Below are positions 40,019 to 47,774 of a stretch of 64,000 bases of DNA, in pieces. The stretch comes from Azotobacter bryophylli. GTDB lineage: Bacteria > Pseudomonadota > Gammaproteobacteria > Pseudomonadales > Pseudomonadaceae. Location: assembly GCF_042643485.1 (NCBI RefSeq), contig NZ_JBHRSJ010000016.1, forward strand, positions 62,001 through 126,000, read 5' to 3'. The notes under the pieces were generated by a model that did no database searches, was not told the DNA's origin, and was given only the letters and a program-made list of their open reading frames with translations. How positions within the stretch are numbered: the first letter of the stretch is position 1; every line of letters starts with the position of its first letter. A program made the translations under genes and the position numbers.

Positions 40019-42718
40019 TCAGGCCGGGACTGTGGCCAGCAGGCGCTTGATTTCCGGCACGCAGGAGCCGCAGCTGGTGCCACATTTGAGTTCCTGCTTG
40101 AGGCCGTCGAGGTCGAGGCCGCGCTCGATGCCGGCGCGGATTGCCGCCTCGCCGACGTTCATGCAGCTGCACACCGTCCTGCCCTTGGCGGCGGCGCCGC
40201 CCGGTGGGGTGCTCAGCGGGGCGAGCAGCCAGCGGCGCAGTTCGGCGTCGGCGCGGCCTTCCTCCCACAGCGCCTTCAGCCAGTCGCGTGCAGCGGTTTC
40301 GCCGGTCAGGCGGATCGCCCGGATGCGCCCGTCCTCGATGCGCACCCGTTTGCCGACGGTGCGCCGAGGGTCGTCGTAGGCCAGCACCGGGCCGGCGTCG
40401 AGGTTGAGCAGGGCATCGATGCGCGCCAGCAGTGCGGCGTCCGGCGGTACGGGGCTGGCGGCCTTGACCAGCAGCGCCGGGCGCTCGCGGCCGGTGAGGG
40501 TCAGGCTGGCGTAGGCGAACTCCTCCAGCAGCGGGCGCAGTTCGGCGAAGCGCTGCTGGACCTCGCCCTCGACCAGGGCGAACAGCTGCCAGGGCAGCTC
40601 GACCTTCTCCACCTCGGCGCCGGCGTGCTTGAGTTCCGGCTGCTTCGATAGCGGGTCGCAGGCCGGCAGGGTCAGCACGTTGGTGCCCAAGCCCTTGAGG
40701 AAGCGGTCGCCCCAGTGCATCGGCAGGAAGGCCTGGCCGGGGCGCACGCTCTCGTCGGCCTGCACCGGGAGGATCAGCGCGCCGCGCCGGCTGCGCAGCC
40801 TGACCAGCTCGCCGCTGGCCAGACGGCGGCGTCGCAGCTCGTCCGGGTGCAGGCTGAGCATGGCCTCCTCGACGTGGCCGAACAGCCGGGCGACGGTGCC
40901 GGTGCGGCTCATGCCGTGCCACTGGTCGCGCAGGCGGCCGGTGTTGAGGGTCAGTGGGTAGCGTGCCTCGCGCTTCTCCTGCGGAGCGCGGTAGGCATCG
41001 GCGACGAAACGGGCGCGGCCGCTGGCGGTGGGGAACACGCCGTCGCCGTACAGGCGCGGCGTGCCGGCGCTGGCACCGGCCGGGAACGGCCATTGCTGCG
41101 GGCCGAGGTCGTCGAGCAGCGCATGGCTGAGGCCGGACAGGTCCAGGTCGCGGCCGGCGGTCAGCACCTTGTACTCGTCGAACAGCGCGGCCGGGCTGGC
41201 GAAGGCGAACAGGCTCGACCGGCCGGGGCGCAGGTGTTGTTCCAGGCGGCGGGCGAAGTCGCAGACGATCGCCCAGTCGGCGCGCGCCTCGGCCGGCGCC
41301 GGCACGGCGCGGCGTACGTGGCTGACGCGCCGCTCGGAGTTGGTCACCGAGCCTTCCTTCTCGCCCCAGCCGGCGGCGGGCAGCAGCAGGTCGGCGTAGC
41401 GGCAGGTCTCGGTGGTGGCGTAGGCCTCCTGCACCACCACGAACGGGCAGGTGGCCAGCGCCTCGTGGATCTTGCTCTGGTCGGGCATCGACTGCGCCGG
41501 GTTGGTGCAGGCGATCCACAGCGCCTTGACCTTGCCGGTCCGCACCGCCTCGAACAGCTCGACGGCGCTCAGGCCGGGCGCTTCCGGCAGGGCGTCGACG
41601 CCCCAGTAGGCGGCGACCTCGGCGCGGTGCTCGGCGTTGCCGGCCTCGCGGTGGCCGGGCAGCAGGTTGGCCAGGCTGCCGGTCTCGCGCCCGCCCATGG
41701 CGTTGGGCTGGCCGGTCAGCGAGAAGGGCCCGGCGCCGACCTTGCCGATCTGCCCGGTGGCCAGGTGCAGGTTGATCAGCGCGCTGTTCTTGGCGCTGCC
41801 GCTGCTCGACTGGTTGAGGCCCATGCACCACAGCGACAAAAAGGACGGCGCCTTGCCGATCAGTTCGGCGCAGCTCTGCAGGTTTTCAACGGAGATGCCG
41901 CAGATGTCCGCCACCGCCGCCGGAGTGTAGTCGCGCACCAGCGCCTTCAGCGCGTCGAAGCCCTCGGTGTGCGTGTCGATGAAGGCGCGGTCGATCCAGC
42001 CCTCCCAGAGCAGGATGTGCAGGATGCCGTGGCACAGCGCCACGTCGGTGCCGGGGAGGATCGCCAGGTGCAGATCAGCCAGCTCGCAGGTGTCGATACG
42101 CCGCGGGTCGACGACGATGATCTTAATTTCCGGGCGCTGCGCTTTGGCCGCTTCCAGGCGGCGGAACAGCACCGGATGGGCGTAGGCCATATTGCTGCCG
42201 GCGATCAGCAGGCAGTCGCTCTGCTCGATGTCTTCGTAGGAGCAGGGCGGTGCGTCGGCTCCGAGGCTGCGCTTGTAGCCGACCACCGCCGAGGACATGC
42301 ACAGCCGCGAGTTGCTGTCGATGTTGTTGGTGCCCACCAGGGCGCGGGCCAGCTTATTGAAGGCGTAGTAGTCCTCGGTGAGCAACTGGCCGGAGATGTA
42401 GAAGGCCACGCTATCCGGGCCGTGCTCGCGGATGGTTTCGGCGAACACTGCAGCGGCGTGGTCGAGGGCGCTATCCCAGTCGGTGCGGGCGCGCGCCAGA
42501 GCCTTGCCGAGGCGCAGCTCGGGATACAGGGCGCGGGCGGCCAGGTCGCCGGTCAGGTGCAGGGTCGAGCCCTTGCTGCATAGGCGGCCGTAGTTGGCCG
42601 GGTGGTTCGGGTCGCCGGCGACGCCGTGGATGGTCGCGCCGTCGTGCTCGATCAGCACGCCGCAGCCGACGCCGCAGTAGCAGCAGGTGGAGGCGGTGGT
42701 CTCGGTCGCGCGGGTCAT
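40019..42718 (-). CDS. nasC: Assimilatory nitrate reductase catalytic subunit
   Basis: An 899-residue molybdopterin oxidoreductase. The N-terminal [4Fe-4S] motif (CCYCGVGCGV with Cys47 in RLCSKG) is followed by the bis-MGD domains (SNSRLCMSSAVVGYK, WCMGLNQSS, GQPNAMGGRE, TGRLRDQWHGMSRTG) and a C-terminal BFD-like [2Fe-2S] domain (CSCMNVGEAAIRAG, CGTSCGSCVPEIK). It reduces nitrate to nitrite in the cytoplasm. The start at 42718 (MTRATETTASTCCYC) places the first cysteines correctly. It is the third gene of the nir operon; the BFD domain suggests an NAD(P)H- or ferredoxin-linked partner. Confidence 0.95.
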   Translation of the reverse strand: MTRATETTASTCCYCGVGCGVLIEHDGATIHGVAGDPNHPANYGRLCSKGSTLHLTGDLAARALYPELRLGKALARARTDWDSALDHAAAVFAETIREHGPDSVAFYISGQLLTEDYYAFNKLARALVGTNNIDSNSRLCMSSAVVGYKRSLGADAPPCSYEDIEQSDCLLIAGSNMAYAHPVLFRRLEAAKAQRPEIKIIVVDPRRIDTCELADLHLAILPGTDVALCHGILHILLWEGWIDRAFIDTHTEGFDALKALVRDYTPAAVADICGISVENLQSCAELIGKAPSFLSLWCMGLNQSSSGSAKNSALINLHLATGQIGKVGAGPFSLTGQPNAMGGRETGSLANLLPGHREAGNAEHRAEVAAYWGVDALPEAPGLSAVELFEAVRTGKVKALWIACTNPAQSMPDQSKIHEALATCPFVVVQEAYATTETCRYADLLLPAAGWGEKEGSVTNSERRVSHVRRAVPAPAEARADWAIVCDFARRLEQHLRPGRSSLFAFASPAALFDEYKVLTAGRDLDLSGLSHALLDDLGPQQWPFPAGASAGTPRLYGDGVFPTASGRARFVADAYRAPQEKREARYPLTLNTGRLRDQWHGMSRTGTVARLFGHVEEAMLSLHPDELRRRRLASGELVRLRSRRGALILPVQADESVRPGQAFLPMHWGDRFLKGLGTNVLTLPACDPLSKQPELKHAGAEVEKVELPWQLFALVEGEVQQRFAELRPLLEEFAYASLTLTGRERPALLVKAASPVPPDAALLARIDALLNLDAGPVLAYDDPRRTVGKRVRIEDGRIRAIRLTGETAARDWLKALWEEGRADAELRRWLLAPLSTPPGGAAAKGRTVCSCMNVGEAAIRAGIERGLDLDGLKQELKCGTSCGSCVPEIKRLLATVPA

Positions 42719-42744
42719 GGCTGTCGCTCCGTATAGTTCTGGGT

Positions 42745-42842
42745 CGCAGGGTGGACAACGTTCTGCTTGTCCACCGATTCGGAGGTGGTGCTGGTGGAAA
42801 AGCCTGTGGCGTTTTCCACGGGGTGGCCATTGCCACCCTACG
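42745..42842. repeat. Palindromic repeat between nirD and nasC
   Basis: About 98 bases made of three back-to-back stems: GTGGACAA..TTGTCCAC (42751-42774), GTGGAAAA..TTTTCCAC (about 42794-42819) and GGGTGGCC..TGCCACCC (about 42820-42837). The ends CGCAGGGTGG / CCACCCTACG mirror the ends of the element at 39898. It begins one base after the nirD stop. Confidence 0.7.
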
Positions 42843-42843
42843 T

Positions 42844-43170
42844 TCAGGCGCAGTCCTCGAGGGTCTTCAGGGCCAGCAGCACGCGGCCGCCCTCGACCTT
42901 CACGGGGTACTTGTGCGTGCAGCCGACGTCCGGGGCCAGCGCCTCGCCGCTCTCCAGGTCGATCTGCCAGTTGTGCAGCGGGCATGCCACACGCTTGCCG
43001 TGGATCAGGCCCTGGGACAGCGGGCCGCCCTTGTGCGGGCAGCGGTCGTCGAGGGCGAACACTTCATCCGCAGACGTTCTGAACAGCGCGATGTCGCCAT
43101 TCGGTCCCGCGACGATGCGCGCGCCGAGCACGTTGATCTCTTCTAGGGCGCAGATATCCAGCCAGCTCAT
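42844..43170 (-). CDS. nirD: Nitrite reductase small subunit
   Basis: A 108-residue Rieske-like protein. CPHKGGPLSQG and CPLHNWQIDL hold the CxH...CxxH [2Fe-2S] ligands, so unlike E. coli NirD (which lacks the cluster ligands) a Rieske cluster may be bound. It accompanies NirB in NADH-dependent reduction of nitrite to ammonia. It lies 73 bases after nirB on the same strand. Confidence 0.93.
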   Translation of the reverse strand: MSWLDICALEEINVLGARIVAGPNGDIALFRTSADEVFALDDRCPHKGGPLSQGLIHGKRVACPLHNWQIDLESGEALAPDVGCTHKYPVKVEGGRVLLALKTLEDCA

Positions 43171-43243
43171 AAAATCTCTCCAGAGGTTAGGGCGATTCCG
43201 GCTCGCTCCCCCCGCCAGACCGGTGGGAGGAGCAGGGCACGGC

Positions 43244-45694
43244 TCAAACGGTTTCCAGTTCCTTGACCGGAATGCGCTCGAATTCCTTCTTCAGCGCCAG
43301 GGTCTCGATCTGCTGCTGCCACGGGTCCTGCTCGAAAGTCAGGGCGAACAGCAGGCGCTGATGCAGGGCCTTGCGCCGTTCGGCGTCTTCGAGCACCGCC
43401 CGTTTGACGTGCTCCATGCCGACGCGGTGCAGGTAGTGCACGGTACGCTCTAGGTAGAAGGCTTCCTCGCGGTAGAGCTGGAGGAAGGCCAGGCTGTATT
43501 CCATCACCTCCTCGGCGCTGCGGACCTTGACGAAGAACTCGCCGGCTTCGGTCTTGATCCCGCCGTTGCCGCCGACGTAGATCTCCCAGCCGGAATCCAC
43601 GCCGATGATGCCGACGTCCTTGATCCCCGACTCGGCACAGTTGCGCGGGCAACCGGACACCGCCAGCTTGACCTTGTGCGGCGACCACATGCCGAACAGC
43701 GCGTGCTCCAGATCGATGCCCATCTGCGTCGAGTTCTGCGTGCCGAAGCGGCAGAACTCGCTGCCGACGCAGGTCTTCACCGTGCGGATGGACTTGCCGT
43801 AGGCGTGGCCGGAGGGCATGTCGAGATCCTTCCAGACCCCCGGCAGGTCTTCCTTCTTCACCCCGAGCAGGTCGATGCGCTGGCCGCCGGTGACCTTGAC
43901 CATCGGGATCCGGTACTTGTCCGCCACGTCGGCGATGCGGCGCAGCTCGGCCGGGCTGGTCACGCCTCCCCACATCCGCGGGACCACCGAGTAGGTGCCG
44001 TCCTTCTGGATGTTGGCGTGGGCGCGCTCGTTGATCAGGCGCGACTGCGGGTCGTCCTTGGCTTCCCCGGGCCAGGTGGAGATCAGGTAGTAATTCAAGG
44101 CCGGACGACAGGTCGTGCAGCCATCGGGGGTGCGCCATTCCATGAAGGCCATGGCATCCCGGATGCCGGTCAAATGGTGCTCGCGGATCGCCTTGCGGAT
44201 CTGGCCGTGGGTGAGATCGCTGCAGCCGCAGACGGCCTTTTCGCTCTTCGGCTTGACGTCTGCCGCACCGCCGACGGTGTTGATCAGGATCTGCTCGACC
44301 AGGCCGGCGCAGGAGCCGCAGGAGCTGGCGGCCTTGGTGTGCTTCTTGATCTCGTCGACGCTGAACAGCCCCTGTTCCTGGATGGCCTTGACGATGGTGC
44401 CCTTGCATACGCCGTTGCAGCCGCACACCTCCATGTCGTCCGACATGCTCGCGGCCTTGTTCTGCCCCTGATGGCCGGCATCGCCGATCGAGCTTTCGCC
44501 GAACATCAGGTGGTCGCGGATCTCGGCGACGTTGTGCCGCTCGCGAATCTGGCGGAAGTACCAGCCGCCGTCGGCGGTATCGCCATAAAGACAGGCGCCG
44601 ACCAGGACGTCGTCCTTGATCACCAGTTTCTTGTAGATGCCGCCGATGGGGTCGGAGAGGGTGATGCACTCGGTGCCTTCCTCGCCCATGAAATCACCGG
44701 CCGAGAAAAGGTCGATACCGGTCACCTTGAGCTTGGTCGACGTCACCGATCCCTCGTAACGGGCGAAGCCGAGCATGGCCAGGTGATTGGCGCAGACCTT
44801 GGCCTGTTCGTAGAGCGGCGCGACCAGACCGTAGGCGATGCCGCGGTGGCTGGCACACTCGCCGACCGCATAGATCCGCGGATCGAAGGTCTGCAGGGTG
44901 TCGTCGACCAGGATGCCGCGGTGGCAGGCGAGGCCGGCCCTTTCCGCCAGCTCGGTGTTGGGGCGGATCCCAGCGGCCATCACCACCAGGTCGGCCGGGA
45001 CCACTTCGCCGTCCCTGAACTCCGCTGCGCATACCCGGCCCTGGCCATCGTCCCGCAGGGCGGCGGTCTGGGTGTTCAGGCGGAAGCGGATGCCGCGTGC
45101 CTCCAGGGCGGCTTGCAGCAGCCTGCCGGCGGTCTGGTCCAGCTGACGTTCGAGCAGCCAGCCGCCGAGATGCACCACGGTGACCTCCATGCCGCGCAGC
45201 CGGAGGCCGTTGGCCGCCTCCAGGCCGAGCAGGCCGCCGCCTACGACCACCGCATGGCGATGGGTTCTGGCGGTCTCCATCATCGTCTCGGTGTCGGCGA
45301 TATCGCGGTAGCCGATCACGCCCTTCAAGTGGTTGCCGGGGATCGGCAGGATGAAGGGGTTGGAGCCGGTGGCGATGATCAGGCGATCGTATTCCGCTTC
45401 GCTGCCGTCGTCGGCGACCACCCGGCGCCTCACCCGGTCGATCTCGACCACCTTGCGGTTGAGCAACAGGCGGATGCCGTTCTGCGCATACCAGTCCAAG
45501 TCGTTGAGCACTATGTCGGCAAAGGTCTGCTCGCCGGCGAGCACCGGGGAGAGCAGGATGCGGTTGTAGTTCGGGTGCGGTTCGGCGCCGAACACCGTGA
45601 TGTCGTAGAGATCGGTGGTGAGCTTGAGCAGCTCCTCCAGGGTGCGTACTCCGGCCATGCCGTTGCCGATCATCACCAGTTTGAGTCTTTTCAC
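43244..45694 (-). CDS. nirB: NADH-dependent nitrite reductase large subunit
   Basis: An 816-residue siroheme nitrite reductase. N-terminal FAD/NADH domain (MIGNGMAGVRTLEELL, VVVGGGLLGLEAA, AVGECASHRG), central BFD-like [2Fe-2S] cysteines (CGCNGVCKG, SSCGSCAGLV), then the siroheme/[4Fe-4S] domain with CVGSEFCRFG and GCPRNCAESG. It reduces nitrite to ammonium in the cytoplasm. A GTG at 45694, eight bases after GGAGAAG, is the start. First gene of nirB-nirD-nasC-cobA; its leader carries a sigma-54 promoter, two ANTAR-type stem-loops and a terminator. Confidence 0.96.
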   Translation of the reverse strand: MKRLKLVMIGNGMAGVRTLEELLKLTTDLYDITVFGAEPHPNYNRILLSPVLAGEQTFADIVLNDLDWYAQNGIRLLLNRKVVEIDRVRRRVVADDGSEAEYDRLIIATGSNPFILPIPGNHLKGVIGYRDIADTETMMETARTHRHAVVVGGGLLGLEAANGLRLRGMEVTVVHLGGWLLERQLDQTAGRLLQAALEARGIRFRLNTQTAALRDDGQGRVCAAEFRDGEVVPADLVVMAAGIRPNTELAERAGLACHRGILVDDTLQTFDPRIYAVGECASHRGIAYGLVAPLYEQAKVCANHLAMLGFARYEGSVTSTKLKVTGIDLFSAGDFMGEEGTECITLSDPIGGIYKKLVIKDDVLVGACLYGDTADGGWYFRQIRERHNVAEIRDHLMFGESSIGDAGHQGQNKAASMSDDMEVCGCNGVCKGTIVKAIQEQGLFSVDEIKKHTKAASSCGSCAGLVEQILINTVGGAADVKPKSEKAVCGCSDLTHGQIRKAIREHHLTGIRDAMAFMEWRTPDGCTTCRPALNYYLISTWPGEAKDDPQSRLINERAHANIQKDGTYSVVPRMWGGVTSPAELRRIADVADKYRIPMVKVTGGQRIDLLGVKKEDLPGVWKDLDMPSGHAYGKSIRTVKTCVGSEFCRFGTQNSTQMGIDLEHALFGMWSPHKVKLAVSGCPRNCAESGIKDVGIIGVDSGWEIYVGGNGGIKTEAGEFFVKVRSAEEVMEYSLAFLQLYREEAFYLERTVHYLHRVGMEHVKRAVLEDAERRKALHQRLLFALTFEQDPWQQQIETLALKKEFERIPVKELETV

Positions 45695-45725
45695 GGTTCT
45701 TCTCCGTCACGGAAAGCGGAAAAAC

Positions 45726-45765
45726 AAAAAAGGCGTCCCGCCGGTTGCCCGGCGAGGACGCCTTT
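45726..45765 (-). terminator. Leader terminator of the nirB operon
   Basis: On the minus strand, GGCGTCC..GGACGCC around a GC-rich centre (CGCCGGGCAACCGGCG) followed by T6. It lies within the 5' leader of nirB, 31 bases before the start codon, so it must be overcome for expression: an attenuator. Confidence 0.85.
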
Positions 45766-45771
45766 GTCCTG

Positions 45772-45789
45772 TTCCCGTTCTATCGGGAA
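45772..45789 (-). promoter_or_regulatory. ANTAR-type stem-loop P2 in the nirB leader
   Basis: Minus-strand hairpin TTCCCG-ATAGAA-CGGGAA: six-base-pair stem and a six-base loop with A at position 1 and G at position 4, the pattern known for ANTAR-protein RNA targets. It ends ten bases before the attenuator stem. Confidence 0.8.
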
Positions 45790-45817
45790 GTACGCCCCTC
45801 CACGTTGAGGGCCGTAC
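45790..45817 (-). promoter_or_regulatory. ANTAR-type stem-loop P1 in the nirB leader
   Basis: Minus-strand hairpin with inner stem CCCTC-AACGTG-GAGGG, extended by GTACG / CGTAC outside a single mismatch. The six-base loop again has A1 and G4. P1 and P2 are adjacent, giving the dual-hexaloop arrangement that NasT-like proteins recognise. Confidence 0.82.
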
Positions 45818-45840
45818 CTATGTCATCTGTCCCATGGATC

Positions 45841-45857
45841 AAGCAGGAGCTGTGCCA
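45841..45857 (-). promoter_or_regulatory. Sigma-54 promoter of the nirB operon
   Basis: Minus-strand TGGCACAGCTCCTGCTT, matching TGGCAC-N5-TTGC with exactly ten bases between the GG and GC. The predicted start, near 45831, is fourteen bases before stem-loop P1. Confidence 0.85.
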
Positions 45858-45941
45858 ACTTGCTTGCTACCCGGTTCGCGGGTATTTGCGAGGGTGGCGA
45901 GGGTCTCTGATCCCATCGCGTGCACAGCTTTAAGGCGCTGC

Positions 45942-45956
45942 GCACGGATTCGGTGC
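45942..45956 (-). promoter_or_regulatory. Candidate NtrC enhancer site upstream of nirB
   Basis: GCACGGATTCGGTGC is a near match to the NtrC dyad GCACC-N5-GGTGC, about 115 bases upstream of the predicted sigma-54 start. It lies just past the end of nasA. Confidence 0.55.
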
Positions 45957-45977
45957 TTCTGGGGTTGCTCCCGTCAC

Positions 45978-47189
45978 TCATACCCGTGCGGCGGATACCG
46001 CAGCCGAGCCCCAGGTGTTGCGCCAGCGTTCCTTGACGCTGTGCAGGCCGAACCAGGCGATGACGGCCAGCCCGGCGAACAGCCACAGGCCGAGCTGGTA
46101 GTCGCCGGTTGATTGCTTGATGACGCCCAGGCCGGCGGTGAGGGCGAAGCCGCCGATTCCGCCGGCCATGCCCACCAGGCCGGTCATGACGCCGATCTCC
46201 TTGCGAAAGCGCTGGGGGACCAGCTGGAACACCGCGCCATTGCCGGCCCCGAGGCTGAGCATGGCCGCCACGAACAGGCCCAGGGCGGCCGTCGCGCTGG
46301 GCAGGTTGAAGCCGAGGATGGCCAGGCAAATGGCGGCCAGGGTGTACATGGTCAGCAGGGCGCGGATGCCGCCTATGCGATCGGCCAGTGCGCCGCCGAG
46401 CGGGCGCAGCATGCTGCCGGCGAATACGCAGGCGGCCGTGTAGTAGCCGGCTAGGACCGGATCGAAGGCGTACTGGTCGTGGAAGTAACCGGGCAGGGTG
46501 CTGGCCAGACCGAGGAAGCCGCCGAAGGTGACGCTGTAGAACAGCATGAACCACCAGCTGTCGGGCGCGGACAGGGCCTTCAGGTAATCGCCCAGGGCCT
46601 TGGGTTGCGGACGCTCCGGCGCGTTCCTCGCCACGCTGGCGAAGATGACCAGGGTCAGCGACAGCGGGATCAGGGCGAGCCCGAACACGTTGCTCCAGCC
46701 GAACGCCGCCGCCAGGCCGGGGGCGAAGAGGGCCGCTAGCACGGTTCCGGAGTTGCCGGCGCCGGCGATCCCCATGGCTTTCCCCTGGTGCTGCGGCGGA
46801 TACCATTGCGATGCCAGCGGCAGCGCGACGGCGAAGGAGGCGCCAGCGAAGCCGAGGGCCAGACCGAGCAATAGGGCTTCCTCGTAGCTATGGATGCCCA
46901 GTTTCCAGGCGGCGGCTAGCGCGGCGATGACGATCAACTGGCCGAGCAGGCCGGTGGTTTTCGGCGAGGTGTGGTCGGCCAGCATGCCGAGAACCAGCCG
47001 CAGCAGCGCTCCGGACAGGATGGGGGTGGCGACCATCATGGCCCGCTGCTGGGTGCTCAGCCCGAGATCGGCCGAGATCTGCACGCCCAGCGGGCCGAGC
47101 ACGTACCAGACCATGAAGCTCAGGTCGAAATAGAGAAAGGCTGCGAACAGCGTCGGCGCATGGCCGGCTTTCCAGAAACTCGTATTCAT
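45978..47189 (-). CDS. nasA: Nitrate transporter of the major facilitator superfamily
   Basis: A 403-residue MFS protein with about twelve helices and NarK/NasA-type nitrate signatures: GNSGTVLAALFAPGLA (first GxxGNxG-like motif, AGAGNSGT), and LGAGNGAVFQLVPQRF (second). It imports nitrate (or exchanges nitrite) for assimilation. The start at 47189 gives MNTSFWKAGH. It precedes nirB on the same strand, but nirB has its own promoter and leader, and nasA has an equivalent leader of its own. Confidence 0.92.
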   Translation of the reverse strand: MNTSFWKAGHAPTLFAAFLYFDLSFMVWYVLGPLGVQISADLGLSTQQRAMMVATPILSGALLRLVLGMLADHTSPKTTGLLGQLIVIAALAAAWKLGIHSYEEALLLGLALGFAGASFAVALPLASQWYPPQHQGKAMGIAGAGNSGTVLAALFAPGLAAAFGWSNVFGLALIPLSLTLVIFASVARNAPERPQPKALGDYLKALSAPDSWWFMLFYSVTFGGFLGLASTLPGYFHDQYAFDPVLAGYYTAACVFAGSMLRPLGGALADRIGGIRALLTMYTLAAICLAILGFNLPSATAALGLFVAAMLSLGAGNGAVFQLVPQRFRKEIGVMTGLVGMAGGIGGFALTAGLGVIKQSTGDYQLGLWLFAGLAVIAWFGLHSVKERWRNTWGSAAVSAARV

Positions 47190-47316
47190 CAGACACCTCA
47201 TCGGCGAAGGGGTGGGGCTCCCGCGGTCCATCGCCTGGGGCGAGGCCGAACGGAATTGCAGTAATCAGGCCGGTGGCCTCTCTTCCTGCCCCGAACGCTG
47301 GGGCTTCTGAAACGCG

Positions 47317-47364
47317 AAAGGCGCCGCAACACGACTCGCCGGAGCGAGGTGGTGCGACGCCTTT
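47317..47364 (-). terminator. Leader terminator of nasA
   Basis: Minus-strand stem GGCGTCGCA / TGCGGCGCC with a long GC-rich centre, followed by CCTTTCG. It shares the block GACAAAGGCGTC with the nirB leader. The T-run is short (three), so it is weaker than the nirB attenuator by eye. Confidence 0.7.
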
Positions 47365-47372
47365 GTCGTTCG

Positions 47373-47399
47373 ACAGGCAACCGCCGTTGGCTGCCCTGT
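47373..47399 (-). promoter_or_regulatory. ANTAR-type stem-loop in the nasA leader
   Basis: Minus-strand GGCAGCC-AACGGC-GGTTGCC with flanking ACA / TGT pairing: a seven-base-pair stem and six-base loop with A1 and G4, starting at about base +2 of the predicted transcript. Only one clear hexaloop was found here. Confidence 0.75.
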
Positions 47400-47409
47400 G
47401 CCGATCATT

Positions 47410-47426
47410 TAGCAAGAGACGCGCCA
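47410..47426 (-). promoter_or_regulatory. Sigma-54 promoter of nasA
   Basis: Minus-strand TGGCGCGTCTCTTGCTA: GG and GC separated by ten bases, with TTGC at the -12. The predicted start is near 47400, directly before the leader stem-loop. Confidence 0.82.
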
Positions 47427-47774
47427 GGAGGTGAAAAGCGCCGTTCTCCCGCTTTCGGAGGCGATCCGGGTGGTTCGGTGAAGCAAAAGGGGGCGGGCGC
47501 CGGCTGAAGGCGCGAGCATGGGGCACGGTGGGATTAGCCAGGACTCGCCTGGCTCCATGCGTTCCTGATTGATGGGTTGGCGGCGGTGCTCTTGGCTGCT
47601 GGCGGAAACGATATACTCAGTGCACTCCAAGGAGGCCGCCGGACTCGCCCGTGACCGGCGGTCTGGTCGGAGCATCGCCTTGGCCGGCCGGCCCGATGGC
47701 CTTCGCTCCAGCAGGCGGGCGGAGGCAGGGCAATGCGCTGCGCCTTCATTTGCAAACCCAGCGGAAACATCCCC
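47427..47774. other. Region between the nasA promoter and pfkB
   Basis: About 350 bases with no convincing gene. It should carry activator sites for nasA and the promoter of pfkB; a TATACT hexamer lies near 47611 but no matched -35 was found. Overlapping open frames here are short and uncorroborated. Confidence 0.45.

Noticed and set aside
39183..41831. 882-codon frame on the minus strand
   Set aside because: Out of frame with both nasC and cobA and very rich in Arg, Pro and Ala; nasC and cobA in the other frames show clear family motifs.
43676..45808. 710-codon open frame on the plus strand
   Set aside because: Antisense of nirB; it would also read through the nirB leader structures.
47600..47640. 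TATACT near 47611 as the pfkB promoter
   Set aside because: The best -35-like sequences are at spacings of 14 or 19 bases; too weak to call.
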